Notes under the pieces: generated by a model | Seen by the model: only the letters and a program-made list of their open reading frames with translations | Told to the model about the DNA's origin: nothing | Database searches by the model: none | Position numbers and translations under genes: made by a program | Shown here: positions 1 to 7,961 of the stretch, piece after piece | Layout: every line of letters starts with the position of its first letter | Position numbering within the stretch: position 1 is the stretch's first letter | NCBI RefSeq assembly: GCF_023634765.1 | Contig: NZ_JAMLFX010000004.1 | Coordinates: forward strand, 259,384 to 323,383 | Source: Pseudomonas sp. AKS31 | GTDB lineage: Bacteria; Pseudomonadota; Gammaproteobacteria; Pseudomonadales; Pseudomonadaceae | Direction: 5' to 3' | DNA: 64,000 nucleotides

Positions 1-808
1 CGGCGACCAGACTGGCCATGTTCAGGTAGCGTTCGGCCTTACCCAATGCACCGCCAATCTGTCGGTTGCCATCGCGGGCGTCCTGAATCCGCTGGTTGGC
101 GGCGAGCCCGGGTTTGATCAGTTGTCGATAGGTTTCCAGCGCCTGCGGTTCACCGCGCCACAGTTCGCGATAACTCACGCGGCTGCCGGGTTGCACGACG
201 CCGGTGGCGGCGAGGTCGTCGAGGTTGATCATGACCCTCGGTGTGAGGCTGTAGAAGTTGCCGGCGCGATCCGGTTCATACGTCAGCACGCGGGTCATTT
301 TCAATGTCTTCATGCCGACATCGATGCTGTCGCCGATCTTCAGATCCAGCGCCGTCAGCAAGCGTGCCTCGACCCAGGCTTCACCGGGTAGCGGTTCGCC
401 GCCGGATTCTTCGGTGGCGAACGGGGCTGGCGCGCTCTTCAGTTCGCCGCGCAACGGATAGGCACGGTCGACGGCTTTGATGCTCGACAGCTGGATGCCG
501 TTGTCGGTGGCGATGACGCTGGAAAACTCCACCACTTGCGCATGCTTCAGAAGCAACTCGGTGCCACTGCGGATCTGTTCCTCGCGAGCCGGCGAGCTGC
601 CCTCAAGCACCAGATCGGCGCCGAGAAATTCGGTCGCGCGCAGCATCATGGCGCCGTTCAGGCGGGCGCCGAAGTAACCGATGGCGGTGCTTGCCGCCAC
701 CGCTACGACCAGCGCAAAGAACAACACGCGCAGTTCCCCGGCGCGGGCATCGCGCATCAGTTGGCGTAGCGCGAGACTGAACAGACGCAACAGCGGCAAA
801 CGTGCCAT
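1..808 (-). CDS. ABC transporter permease, FtsX/MacB family (N-terminal part only)
   Basis: Reading the minus strand from the ATG at 808 gives about 269 open codons running off the window edge, so only the amino-terminal part is present. It starts with a short basic segment, then one hydrophobic membrane helix (about residues 27-45) and a long soluble stretch, the layout of the MacB-type periplasmic core of YbbP/LolC-like permeases. The start overlaps the stop of the upstream ATPase gene as ATGA (805-810), so the two are translationally coupled. Family knowledge: YbbA/YbbP-type exporters pair one ATPase with one large permease. The substrate cannot be told from sequence. Confidence 0.85.
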   Translation of the reverse strand, partial: MARLPLLRLFSLALRQLMRDARAGELRVLFFALVVAVAASTAIGYFGARLNGAMMLRATEFLGADLVLEGSSPAREEQIRSGTELLLKHAQVVEFSSVIATDNGIQLSSIKAVDRAYPLRGELKSAPAPFATEESGGEPLPGEAWVEARLLTALDLKIGDSIDVGMKTLKMTRVLTYEPDRAGNFYSLTPRVMINLDDLAATGVVQPGSRVSYRELWRGEPQALETYRQLIKPGLAANQRIQDARDGNRQIGGALGKAERYLNMASLVA

Positions 809-1491
809 CAAGGCTCCAGGGGGGCGACCAACAGCCCGGCTTCAAGACGGATGAGGCGCCGGCAGCGATGGGCCAGGCGTTCGTCGTGGGTCACCAGCAC
901 CAGGGTGGTGCCGCGTTCCTTGTTCAGTTCGAAGAGCAAATCGCTGATGCGCTCGCCGGTGTGGCTGTCGAGGTTGCCGGTCGGTTCGTCGGCAAACAGC
1001 ACGTCAGGCTCGGCAGCGAAGGCGCGGGCAATGGCCACACGTTGCTGCTCGCCACCGGAGAGCTGGCGTGGCGAGTGGGTCAGGCGCTGGCCGAGACCGA
1101 CGCGCTGAAGCAATTCGGTCGCACGTTCACGGGCATCTTTGCGGCCGTCGAGTTCCAGCGGCAGCATGACGTTTTCCAGCGCATTGAGGCTGTCGAGCAA
1201 CTGGAACGACTGGAAGACGAAACCGACATGCTCGGCACGAATGCGTGCACGCTGGTCTTCATCAAGATTACTCAGGCCCTGGCCGGCGAGAATGACTTCG
1301 CCACTGCTCGGCAAATCGAGACCGGCGAGCAGGCCGAGGAGGGTGGATTTGCCGGAACCGGACGCGCCGACGATGGCCAGGCTGTCGCCCTTGTTCAGTT
1401 CCAGGCTGAGTTCGTGCAGGATAGTCAGTTCACCTTCCGCGCTGGGAACCACTTTGCTGAGGTTCTTCGCGGTGAGAATGCTTGCGCCCAT
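808..1491 (-). CDS. ABC transporter ATP-binding protein, YbbA/LolD type
   Basis: This 227-residue protein is a single nucleotide-binding domain. Walker A is GASGSGKST near residue 42, the signature is LSGGEQQRVAIARA, and Walker B with the catalytic Glu is VLFADEPTG, followed by the H-loop VTHD. Length matches YbbA/LolD. An in-frame extension upstream exists, but ATG 1491 gives the usual family start (MGASILTAKNL). It is followed by the FtsX-type permease with an ATGA overlap, so both form one exporter of the MacB/LolCDE superfamily. The divergent tesA starts only 10 bases away, so the two promoters must lie within or overlap the opposite coding regions. Confidence 0.93.
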   Translation of the reverse strand: MGASILTAKNLSKVVPSAEGELTILHELSLELNKGDSLAIVGASGSGKSTLLGLLAGLDLPSSGEVILAGQGLSNLDEDQRARIRAEHVGFVFQSFQLLDSLNALENVMLPLELDGRKDARERATELLQRVGLGQRLTHSPRQLSGGEQQRVAIARAFAAEPDVLFADEPTGNLDSHTGERISDLLFELNKERGTTLVLVTHDERLAHRCRRLIRLEAGLLVAPLEP

Positions 1492-1501
1492 GGAGAATCC
1501 G

Positions 1502-2107
1502 ATGCGTGTGTGGTTTTTGAGTGCTGGCCTGGCCTTGATGTGCATGGCCCAGAACGCAGCGGCGGGTACTGTCCTGATCGTTGGCGATAGTATCAGCGCC
1601 GGTTTCGGCCTGGATACCCGCTTGGGGTGGGTGTCGTTGCTCGAACAACGGCTCAAAGAAGAGGGTTTCGACGACAAAGTGGTCAATGCCTCGATCAGTG
1701 GCGACACCAGTGCCGGAGGCCAGGCACGGCTGCCGGCGCTGCTTGCAGAGCATAAACCTGAGCTGGTGATCCTCGAACTGGGCGGCAACGACGGCTTACG
1801 CGGAATGCCGCCAACTCAATTGCAACAAAATCTTGCCTCGATGATCGACAGTTCGCGTCAGAGCGGGGCCAAGGTGTTGTTGCTCGGCATGCAACTGCCG
1901 CCCAATTACGGCAAGCGCTACACCGACGCCTTCGCCGAGGTCTACGGTAAACTTGCCGACGATAAAAAGATCCCGCTGGTGCCGTTTTTCCTCGACGGCG
2001 TCGGTGGTCATCCGGACCTGATGCAGGCTGATGGTCTGCACCCGGCGGCCGGGGCTCAGGGCAAGTTGCTGGAAAATGTCTGGCCGACGCTAAAACCGCT
2101 GTTATGA
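1502..2107 (+). CDS. tesA: Arylesterase / acyl-CoA thioesterase I-like SGNH hydrolase TesA
   Basis: A 201-residue SGNH-family hydrolase with a signal peptide (about residues 1-21, ending AQNAAAG), so probably periplasmic. The nucleophile is Ser30 in GDSISAGFG. Other visible blocks are the oxyanion Gly and Asn (LELGGNDGLRG) and the C-terminal catalytic Asp/His (ADGLHPAAGAQ). Family members hydrolyse aryl esters and acyl thioesters. A GGAG sits 6 bases before ATG 1502. An alternative in-frame ATG at 1490 lacks such a site and would spoil the signal peptide. Divergent from the ABC ATPase gene, as in other pseudomonads. Confidence 0.93.
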   Translation: MRVWFLSAGLALMCMAQNAAAGTVLIVGDSISAGFGLDTRLGWVSLLEQRLKEEGFDDKVVNASISGDTSAGGQARLPALLAEHKPELVILELGGNDGLRGMPPTQLQQNLASMIDSSRQSGAKVLLLGMQLPPNYGKRYTDAFAEVYGKLADDKKIPLVPFFLDGVGGHPDLMQADGLHPAAGAQGKLLENVWPTLKPLL

Positions 2108-2164
2108 GGCTTTTCTAGTGGCAGGCTTTCGGCTAATGTGGCGCCCCCTTATTTGGAGCCCCCG

Positions 2165-2458
2165 ATGCCGCGTCCTGCCTGGTCCCTGTTTGCCTACCAA
2201 CTGATCGAGCCTGACGAACAGCTGGATCTGTTCGCCTGCCAGGAAGTGCGGGTGCATCTGGTGACGCGTCAGCTCGAACTCGGTGGCTCGGCCGATCGCA
2301 CCCTGTGCGGCAGTCTGCTCCCGGCGCAACCGCGTTGGTCGAGCGTTGATCGCCGGGTGTTTCAGGATCAGCGCCTGTGTTCGCTGTGCCGGGCGATTCT
2401 TGAATCGCAGAAGCGCGGCACCTCGCCGATCTGGCCGGAGCTGCGTTTCGAGCTCTAG
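2165..2458 (+). CDS. Conserved hypothetical protein
   Basis: A 97-residue soluble protein starting MPRPAWSLF, with a TTTGGAG ribosome site 7 bases before ATG 2165. It has a C-terminal Cys pair in LCSLC (about residues 77-80) and no membrane segment or signal peptide. I do not recognise a family with a known function. It lies 57 bases downstream of tesA on the same strand and may be co-transcribed. Position between tesA and an L,D-transpeptidase gene matches my memory of the equivalent Pseudomonas region. Confidence 0.75.
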   Translation: MPRPAWSLFAYQLIEPDEQLDLFACQEVRVHLVTRQLELGGSADRTLCGSLLPAQPRWSSVDRRVFQDQRLCSLCRAILESQKRGTSPIWPELRFEL

Positions 2459-2467
2459 GGGCAGAAC

Positions 2468-2491
2468 ATCGCAGCTTGCGTCAGCTCCTGT
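2468..2491. repeat. Degenerate single REP-like element
   Basis: ATCGCAGCTTGCGTCAGCTC resembles the left arm of the paired repeat at 25607-25684 (ATCGCAGCCTGCGGCAGCTC) with a few differences. No inverted partner is seen nearby, so it looks like a decayed REP singlet. Confidence 0.5.
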
Positions 2492-2594
2492 ATGAAGACT
2501 TTTGTCTGCCTATCGGCGCGTCTCCCCGAATATTCAAAGTGCGGTGTACAATCGCGCCCTTATACCCTTGTTGATCATGCGAAGGATTTTCCGG

Positions 2595-3566
2595 ATGTTG
2601 CCGCGCTTTCCTGCCGTCACCCGCTGCCTGTCACTTGCCGCCCTGTGTGTGGCCGGTCCCGTTGCTGCATTGGAGTTTCCCCTGCCACCACCCGGTGAAG
2701 ACATCATCGGCCAGGTGCAGGTGATCAAAGCCAAGTACGAAGACACCTTCGCCGACCTGGGCACGAAGTACGATCTGGGCTACTCGGAGATGGTCGCGGC
2801 CAACCCTGGCGTCGATGCCTGGTTGCCGGGTGCCGGCACCGAAATCGTCTTGCCGACCCGTTTCATTCTGCCGCCGGGCCCGCGCGAAGGTATCGTCATC
2901 AACCTGGCCGAATACCGCCTCTACTATTTCCCGAAAGGCCGCAACGTGGTGTACACGTTCCCGCTGGGTATCGGTCGTGAGGGTTGGGGTTCGCCGATCG
3001 CGCATACTTCGATCATTGCCAAGACGCCAAACCCGACATGGACGCCTCCTGCGTCGATCAAGGCTGAACACGCCGCGGATGGTGATCCGCTGCCAAACGT
3101 CGTGCCGGCCGGCCCTGACAACCCATTGGGCCCGTTCAAGTTCACTCTGGGCACGCCGGGCTACCTGATCCACGGTTCGAACAAGAAGTTCGGTATCGGC
3201 ATGCGCACCAGCCATGGCTGCTTCCGCATGTTCAACAACAACGTGCTGGAAATGGCCAGCATGGTGCCGGTAGGCACGTCGGTGCGTATCCTCAACGATG
3301 CCTACAAGTTCGGCAGCAGTGGCGGCAAGGTTTATCTGGAAGCGCACACGCCGATCGACGACAAGGGCAACCCGTCTGTGGTCGATAAGCACACTGCGGT
3401 GATCAACGCGATGCTCAAGCGTGAAGACGTCACCAGCAATCTGCGCGTGAACTGGGATGTGGTGCGTGACGTGGTCGCGGCCGAAGATGGCCTGCCAACG
3501 GAAATCGGCACGCCGACTACCTCGGCCCCTATGGTTTCGAGTACACCGATCGACTTGCAGCAGTAA
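2595..3566 (+). CDS. L,D-transpeptidase (LysM plus YkuD domain)
   Basis: A 323-residue exported protein. It has an amino-terminal signal peptide (about residues 1-27, ending GPVAA), a LysM-like segment (IKAKYEDTFADLGTKYDLGY, then AANPGVDAWLP), and a YkuD domain with HGSNKKFGIG followed by SHGCFRM, which places the catalytic Cys at residue 209. The family forms 3-3 crosslinks in peptidoglycan or attaches lipoproteins to it. ATG 2595 has GAAGGA 8 bases upstream. ATG 2577 in the same frame is an alternative. The neighbour oprI encodes an Lpp-type lipoprotein, a plausible substrate of such enzymes (inference). Confidence 0.92.
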   Translation: MLPRFPAVTRCLSLAALCVAGPVAALEFPLPPPGEDIIGQVQVIKAKYEDTFADLGTKYDLGYSEMVAANPGVDAWLPGAGTEIVLPTRFILPPGPREGIVINLAEYRLYYFPKGRNVVYTFPLGIGREGWGSPIAHTSIIAKTPNPTWTPPASIKAEHAADGDPLPNVVPAGPDNPLGPFKFTLGTPGYLIHGSNKKFGIGMRTSHGCFRMFNNNVLEMASMVPVGTSVRILNDAYKFGSSGGKVYLEAHTPIDDKGNPSVVDKHTAVINAMLKREDVTSNLRVNWDVVRDVVAAEDGLPTEIGTPTTSAPMVSSTPIDLQQ

Positions 3567-3580
3567 GTCGAGGTTAAAGG

Positions 3581-3613
3581 CCCGTCGATGCGTACAGCGT
3601 CGGCGGGTTTTTT
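3581..3613 (+). terminator. Rho-independent terminator of the L,D-transpeptidase gene
   Basis: An 11-pair stem (CCCGTCGATGC with GCGTCGGCGGG, two or three G-U pairs), loop GTACA, then six T. It lies 15 bases after the stop codon. Confidence 0.85.
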
Positions 3614-3639
3614 ATTGCCCGGGGAAAAGCTTCAGGCAT

Positions 3640-3669
3640 AAAAAAGCCGACCCGAAAAATCGGGTCGGC
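3640..3669 (-). terminator. Rho-independent terminator of oprI
   Basis: A perfect 10-pair stem GCCGACCCGA/TCGGGTCGGC with an AAAA loop. On the minus strand it is followed by a T run (A run at 3640-3645), 24 bases after the oprI stop. Confidence 0.9.
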
Positions 3670-3692
3670 TCGATAACAACCCCGAAGGATTA

Positions 3693-3944
3693 TTACTTGC
3701 GGCTAGCTTTGTCCAGCATGCGCAGAGCACGCTCGTTAGCTTCGTCAGCAGTCTGTTGTGCTTTTTGAGCAGCAGCCAGAGCTTCATCAGCTTTACGGTA
3801 AGCTTCGTCTGCACGAGCCTGGGAGCGAGCAGCTGCGTCTTCAGTAGCGGTCAGACGTGCTTCGGTTTCTTTCGATGCGCTGCTGCAACCGGTAGCCAGA
3901 ACTGCGGCCAGAGCCAGAGCAGAGAATTTCAGAACGTTGTTCAT
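3693..3944 (-). CDS. oprI: Outer-membrane lipoprotein OprI (Lpp-type murein lipoprotein)
   Basis: An 83-residue lipoprotein precursor. The lipobox is LATGCSS with the lipidated Cys near residue 19. The mature part is one long Ala-rich coiled-coil helix ([16 protein letters not shown] and similar heptads) ending in KASRK, whose terminal Lys is the expected peptidoglycan attachment point. Length and sequence match Pseudomonas OprI. Start ATG 3944 has GGGGAA 6 bases upstream; a longer in-frame start at 3959 would precede the SD. Own terminator downstream. A 6-pair stem-loop (3984-3999) lies in the 5' leader about 40 bases before the start. Confidence 0.97.
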   Translation of the reverse strand: MNNVLKFSALALAAVLATGCSSASKETEARLTATEDAAARSQARADEAYRKADEALAAAQKAQQTADEANERALRMLDKASRK

Positions 3945-4213
3945 CGTGTTCCCCTTCAAGGACTTTCAAATTAAGTGGCTGTCTCCTCACGATTGAGGAA
4001 ATAGCCGGCGTACATACTACCCATTACTTGTAGTAAGTAAACTGACGTAAGGCAAGAAGCAAAAAAAATTGTAGGCGTTGATTCTTTTTCGAGCAACTTT
4101 TAACTGCGCTGTTTAAAAAATGTTCAGCTGCAAGCCCCGAGCTGAGCGAGTTAATGAGAAAAAGTTCCCGTTGCCCCGTGCTGTTTTTGCAGTCTTGGCT
4201 AAAGTCTGTCTAG

Positions 4214-4282
4214 ATGAATACGTCCATACTTTTGTTCCGATTCTGCGCACTGCTTCGCGTATCTTTCTGCATGTTGAGGTGA
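4214..4282 (+). other. Possible short hydrophobic leader ORF
   Basis: ATG 4214 opens a 22-codon frame (MNTSILLFRFCALLRVSFCMLR written in full is 22 residues: hydrophobic with two Cys and four Arg). Its TGA stop lies inside the left arm of an inverted repeat. No strong Shine-Dalgarno is seen, so translation is uncertain. The arrangement resembles a leader peptide of an attenuator, but that is inference. Confidence 0.25.
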
Positions 4283-4367
4283 CTTTATAAAAGGCTGCAC
4301 GTCTTAAGTCTCAACATCCGGCAATGTTCAGGTGAGCCGCCCGGGAAGATCTTCTCCCGGGCCCACC
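4271..4367 (+). promoter_or_regulatory. Structured RNA candidate with competing hairpins
   Basis: Hairpin 1 pairs 4271-4277 plus 4281-4285 with 4306-4317 (12 pairs, 3-base bulge). Hairpin 2 pairs AACAT (4313-4317) with ATGTT (4324-4328) and would compete with hairpin 1. Hairpin 3 pairs GCCCGGGA (4339-4346) with TCCCGGGC (4355-4362), extendable by GGTG/CACC. No T run follows hairpin 3. It could be a small RNA or the leader of the GNAT gene starting 217 bases downstream. Confidence 0.4.
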
Positions 4368-4583
4368 CTGCGTCCATCGGAGCAACCCCCGTCAACTCGC
4401 TTGATGACGAGCGCACCTTGAGCATTTTTGCCAATGGTGCCTACTATTTATCAGGTGTCAGGTTGCGCGAGATCGGTGTGGCTCTTCTCGGTGTCCAGCA
4501 GGCACGGGGTGGCGTAGATGTTCCTTCGCCGGAAAAACATCGGTAAGGTAGGGGTCAGAATTCAAGACCCGCGAGGAGTAGTG

Positions 4584-4865
4584 ATGAGCGAGGCGTTGTC
4601 CATCCACCATGACCAGGCTGGTCATCAGTTCGAGACCAATGTGGACGGTCATCGTGCCTACCTGACCTATATGGATCTGGGGAAACAGACCCTGGATATC
4701 TATCGCACCTTCGTGCCCAACGCCCTGCGTGGCCGTGGCATTGCCGCAGCGCTGACCGAAAGCGCGCTGCAGTACGCTGAAGAAATGGGCTACACGGTGA
4801 TCCCGTCGTGCTCCTACGTCGAGCGCTACATGGAACGCCATCAGCGTCGCGCCGCCAAGATCTGA
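4584..4865 (+). CDS. Small GNAT-like N-acetyltransferase (YjdJ type)
   Basis: A 93-residue protein with the short GNAT fold. The acetyl-CoA binding loop is ALRGRGIAAALT (about residues 52-63), and the C-terminal block PSCSYVERYMERH is the signature of the YjdJ-type family. Substrate is unknown for the family. A GGAG lies 5-6 bases before ATG 4584; a GTG directly upstream (4581) is in frame. It is followed by a terminator and stands alone, with a long leader region upstream. Confidence 0.88.
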   Translation: MSEALSIHHDQAGHQFETNVDGHRAYLTYMDLGKQTLDIYRTFVPNALRGRGIAAALTESALQYAEEMGYTVIPSCSYVERYMERHQRRAAKI

Positions 4866-4880
4866 ATCGCACACACACAA

Positions 4881-4909
4881 AAACGCCGGGCATTGCCCGG
4901 CGTTTTTTT
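4881..4909. terminator. Terminator shared by the GNAT gene and the convergent DAHP synthase gene
   Basis: Stem CGCCGGGC/GCCCGGCG with an ATT loop, A run before and seven T after, so it can act in both directions. Confidence 0.85.
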
Positions 4910-4927
4910 ATGCCTGTAAAACGCGAA

Positions 4928-6004
4928 TCAGCTGCGCTGGCGTTTCGGCAGAACATCCTTGAGCTTGGCGTGCATGCTGCGCAAGGTATTCTCGGTGGCA
5001 GACCAGTCGATGCAGGCATCAGTGATCGACACGCCGTATTGCAGGTCGGCGAGGTCTTTCGGAATCGCCTGGCAACCCCAGTTCAGGTGACTTTCGACCA
5101 TCAGGCCGATGATCGACTGGTTGCCTTCGAGGATCTGGTTGGCGACGTTCTCCATCACCAGCGGTTGCAGGGCCGGATCCTTGTTGGAGTTGGCGTGGCT
5201 GCAATCGACCATGATGTTCGGCTTGATCTTCGCTTTGTTCAGCGCCTGTTCGCACAGGGCAACGCTGACCGAATCGTAGTTCGGCTTGCCATTACCACCG
5301 CGCAGCACCACGTGACCGTAGGCATTGCCCTTGGTGGTGACGATCGACACGCCACCTTCCTGGTTGATGCCGAGGAAACGGTGCGGACTGGACACCGACT
5401 GCAAGGCGTTGATCGCCACAGTCAGACCGCCGTCGGTGCCGTTCTTGAAGCCAACCGCCGAGGACAGGCCAGAAGCCATTTCCCGGTGCGTCTGCGATTC
5501 GGTGGTGCGTGCGCCGATGGCCGACCAGCTGATCAGGTCCTGCAGATACTGCGGGGAGATCGGGTCGAGGGCTTCAGTCGCGGTCGGCAGGCCTTTTTCG
5601 GCCAGATCCAGCAGCAACTGACGACCAATGTGCAGACCGTCCTGGATCTTGAACGAGTCGTCCAGGTACGGGTCGTTGATCAGGCCTTTCCAGCCGACGG
5701 TGGTCCGTGGCTTCTCGAAATACACACGCATGACCAGATACAGGGTGTCGGAGACTTCCTCCGCCAGCACCTTCAGGCGATCAGCGTATTCGTGGGCAGC
5801 CTTGATATCGTGGATCGAGCACGGGCCGATCACTACGAACAGACGGTGGTCGGTGCCATCAAGAATGTTGCGAATGACTTCGCGGCCCTTGGTGACGGTG
5901 CGCAGGGCAGCATCGCTCAGAGGGATATCACGCTTGAGCTGATCGGGAGTGATCAGGGTCTCGTTAGAGGCGACGTTTAGGTCGTTGATCGGTAAATCAG
6001 CCAT
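4928..6004 (-). CDS. aroF: 3-deoxy-7-phosphoheptulonate synthase, type I alpha (DAHP synthase)
   Basis: A 358-residue enzyme of the AroF/AroG/AroH family. It joins phosphoenolpyruvate and erythrose 4-phosphate, the first step of the shikimate pathway. Visible blocks are GPCSIHD (metal Cys near residue 61), MRVYFEKPRTTVGWKG, the GARTTESQTHR loop, NAYGHVVLRGG and MVDCSHANSNKD. The amino-terminal extension is the part that carries the allosteric site in this family. Which aromatic amino acid feeds back cannot be told safely, so the aroF symbol is approximate. A second, class II, DAHP synthase is encoded at 20252-21598. Confidence 0.95.
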   Translation of the reverse strand: MADLPINDLNVASNETLITPDQLKRDIPLSDAALRTVTKGREVIRNILDGTDHRLFVVIGPCSIHDIKAAHEYADRLKVLAEEVSDTLYLVMRVYFEKPRTTVGWKGLINDPYLDDSFKIQDGLHIGRQLLLDLAEKGLPTATEALDPISPQYLQDLISWSAIGARTTESQTHREMASGLSSAVGFKNGTDGGLTVAINALQSVSSPHRFLGINQEGGVSIVTTKGNAYGHVVLRGGNGKPNYDSVSVALCEQALNKAKIKPNIMVDCSHANSNKDPALQPLVMENVANQILEGNQSIIGLMVESHLNWGCQAIPKDLADLQYGVSITDACIDWSATENTLRSMHAKLKDVLPKRQRS

Positions 6005-6147
6005 CGTTTACTCGTCAGGTCACGGGTGCCGGCCGCCAGCGATCCCCGCGCGGCGGAGCACAGCAGATTTAAGCGCGTCGGGGAGCGGAACCTTAGCGCG
6101 TAAAGCGCCTGCTCGACAATGGGCAAGTAACGGTTTGAAGAAGAGCG

Positions 6148-6591
6148 TCAGTCCAGCACTGGCTGGGCGAAAGCCTTGCGCACGCTGTCGTGGGAGAACT
6201 CGTCGGCGTGCTGCTCGACCCATTGCAGGGCCAGCGCCTGAATATCCTGCAGATCATCGTGGGTTTCGTTCATGCGACAGTAACGCTCGATCTGACACAC
6301 TTGCTCACCCATTCGCGCACTGAACAGGGTCTGCTCATCGGTGAAGGCGATCCCCACCAGATAGCCTTTTTTGCGCCGCAGGCACCACGCCACATAGCCC
6401 GGATAACAGATGTCGGCGTTGAGTGTCGGCATGCGCACTTGCAGCGCCGTGCCATGGCGCCAGGCACGGTGGTAATTGCAAGCGATGCCGCCGAGGCTGA
6501 TAGTGTGCAGCTGTTGCCTGGAAATACACTCAGGCTTGAGCAAGGTTAATTCAACCGGCACCTCGTCCGGATGAGGAATGAAACGTCCCAT
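6148..6591 (-). CDS. PilZ-domain protein, probable c-di-GMP binder
   Basis: A 147-residue cytoplasmic protein. The region ISRQQLHTISLGGIAC (about residues 23-38) fits the PilZ core pattern in which an SxGG follows the N-terminal binding loop, but the canonical RxxxR is not clear, so nucleotide binding is unproven. Start ATG 6591 is chosen because the frame upstream (to 6624) lies within the divergent gene and has no ribosome site. Its start codon shares three bases with the start of the divergent thioredoxin-like gene (CATG 6589-6592). Confidence 0.65.
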   Translation of the reverse strand: MGRFIPHPDEVPVELTLLKPECISRQQLHTISLGGIACNYHRAWRHGTALQVRMPTLNADICYPGYVAWCLRRKKGYLVGIAFTDEQTLFSARMGEQVCQIERYCRMNETHDDLQDIQALALQWVEQHADEFSHDSVRKAFAQPVLD

Positions 6592-6976
6592 GAGCACAGA
6601 CTCCCTGTGTCGGCCATTTGACATTGTTTCCCCCAGTATAGTGGTCGAATCCGAACTGACCGATTTCGACGCCGATCAACGGCTGTTGGCGATGAGCGGC
6701 GTTTCGCTGGTGATTTTCACTAGCGTCGGCTGCGCCAGTTGCCGTTATGCCCGCGAGGTCTTGCCTGGACTCGATCTGGCAATCGATCAGTTGTGCTGGA
6801 TCGATGCCGGCGACAACGGCGGGTTGGTGCAGCGCTATCAGGTCTTTCATTTGCCGGCGCTGTTTGTGGTGCGCGACGGCGAGTTCTTTGGGGCATTGCA
6901 CACGCGCCTGACGGCCGATGCGCTGAATGCCGCGCTGGCGCAGGCACTGGGTCGAATTGCAGAGGAGTTGCCATGA
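6590..6976 (+). CDS. Thioredoxin-family protein
   Basis: A 128-residue thioredoxin-fold protein with redox motif CASC in the context FTSVGCASCRYA (near residue 48), then the typical helix and a cis-Pro segment FHLPALFVVRDGE. No signal peptide, so cytoplasmic. GAGGAA lies upstream, with 12 bases to ATG 6590; an in-frame ATG at 6578 would be too close to it. The stop overlaps the start of the next gene (ATGA, 6973-6976), so it is in an operon with the PanE-like dehydrogenase. Confidence 0.82.
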   Translation: MSTDSLCRPFDIVSPSIVVESELTDFDADQRLLAMSGVSLVIFTSVGCASCRYAREVLPGLDLAIDQLCWIDAGDNGGLVQRYQVFHLPALFVVRDGEFFGALHTRLTADALNAALAQALGRIAEELP

Positions 6977-7929
6977 TGGGGGCAGTGATTAAACCGGTAG
7001 TGGGGATTATTGGCACCGGCGCAATTGGTGGTTTCTACGGTGTGATGCTGGCGCGTGCCGGCTTCGATGTGCACTTTCTGTTGCGCAGCGAGTTTTCGGC
7101 TGTTGCCGAGCGCGGTTTGCAGATCAACAGCGCGGTGCATGGCCCGCTGACGCTGAATCCGGCACAGGCCTATTCTGCTGCCGAAGACATGCCCAAGTGC
7201 GACTGGCTGTTGGTGGGAGCGAAAACCACCAGCAACGTCGGTCTGGCACCGTCGATCATTCAAGCGGCCAAACCCGATGCGAAAGTGCTGGTGCTGCAAA
7301 ACGGTCTCGACGTCGAGGACAGCTTGCGTGACGTGCTCCCCGATTCCCTGCATCTGTTGGGCGGCTTGTGCCTGATCTGCGTGCATCGCGATGGGCCTGG
7401 ACAAGTAACCCACCAAGCCTTGGGCGCGGTCAATATTGGCTATCACAGCGGCCCGACCATGGATGATGGCGTACGCATGGCGATTGTCGAGGAGGGTGCC
7501 GGGCTGTTCCACGCCGCCGGAATCGATTCCCAGGCGATGCCGAAACTGCACCAGGCGCGCTGGCAGAAACTGGTCTGGAACATCCCCTACAACGGACTCT
7601 CGGTACTGCTCGGCGCCAGCACCACGCCGCTGATGGCGGATGCCGATAGCCGCGTGTTGATCCAGGCGTTGATGGCCGAAGTGGTGCAGGGCGCCAAGGC
7701 CTGCGGCCAGGAGATACCGCCGGGATACGCCGACTATCTGTTCATGATGACCGAGAAAATGCCCGACTACTGGCCGAGCATGTACCACGACTTTTTACAT
7801 AAACGACCGCTGGAGCTGGAAGCAATCTACGCTCGGCCATTGGCGGCAGCGAAAGCGGCGGGCTGTGAGCTGCCACGCATTGAAGCGCTGTATCGCAATC
7901 TGCGTTTTATCGACCGACGCAACGTTTAG
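6973..7929 (+). CDS. panE: Putative 2-dehydropantoate 2-reductase (PanE/ApbA family)
   Basis: A 318-residue NADPH-dependent reductase. The Rossmann motif is GIIGTGAIGGFYG (about residues 10-22), and the conserved Lys/Asn region is WQKLVWNIPYNGLS (about residues 197-210). Family members reduce ketopantoate to pantoate in CoA synthesis, but several paralogues exist in pseudomonads, so the pathway role is not certain. AGAGGAG lies 5 bases before ATG 6973; ATG 6976 directly follows. Coupled to the thioredoxin-like gene. A terminator stem overlaps its stop codon. Confidence 0.82.
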   Translation: MMGAVIKPVVGIIGTGAIGGFYGVMLARAGFDVHFLLRSEFSAVAERGLQINSAVHGPLTLNPAQAYSAAEDMPKCDWLLVGAKTTSNVGLAPSIIQAAKPDAKVLVLQNGLDVEDSLRDVLPDSLHLLGGLCLICVHRDGPGQVTHQALGAVNIGYHSGPTMDDGVRMAIVEEGAGLFHAAGIDSQAMPKLHQARWQKLVWNIPYNGLSVLLGASTTPLMADADSRVLIQALMAEVVQGAKACGQEIPPGYADYLFMMTEKMPDYWPSMYHDFLHKRPLELEAIYARPLAAAKAAGCELPRIEALYRNLRFIDRRNV

Positions 7930-7942
7930 GTCGGTTTTTTTT
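7913..7942 (+). terminator. Terminator overlapping the panE stop codon
   Basis: Stem ACCGAC (7913-7918, still coding) with GTCGGT (7930-7935), loop of 11 bases holding the stop codon, then a run of eight T. Confidence 0.65.
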
Positions 7943-7961
7943 GTGAAGGGCGGGGGAACGC

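Larger units (their letters stand above)
3945..4583. other. 640-base non-coding region between oprI and the GNAT gene
   Basis: The oprI side (to about 4110) is A+T rich and should hold its promoter; I see no single convincing -35/-10 pair. The middle holds a possible 22-codon ORF (4214-4282) followed by strong inverted repeats (4271-4367), listed separately. From 4283 to 4546 one frame stays open for 87 codons but has no ATG and no ribosome site, so I do not call it a gene. The last 40 bases hold the GNAT ribosome site. Confidence 0.6.

Noticed and set aside
4283..4546. An 87-codon open frame just after the short leader ORF, in the same frame, which could be read through the TGA
   Set aside because: It has no ATG, no ribosome site and no recognised domain. 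Selenocysteine or stop read-through is possible in theory but nothing supports it, and an open stretch of this size is not rare at this GC content.
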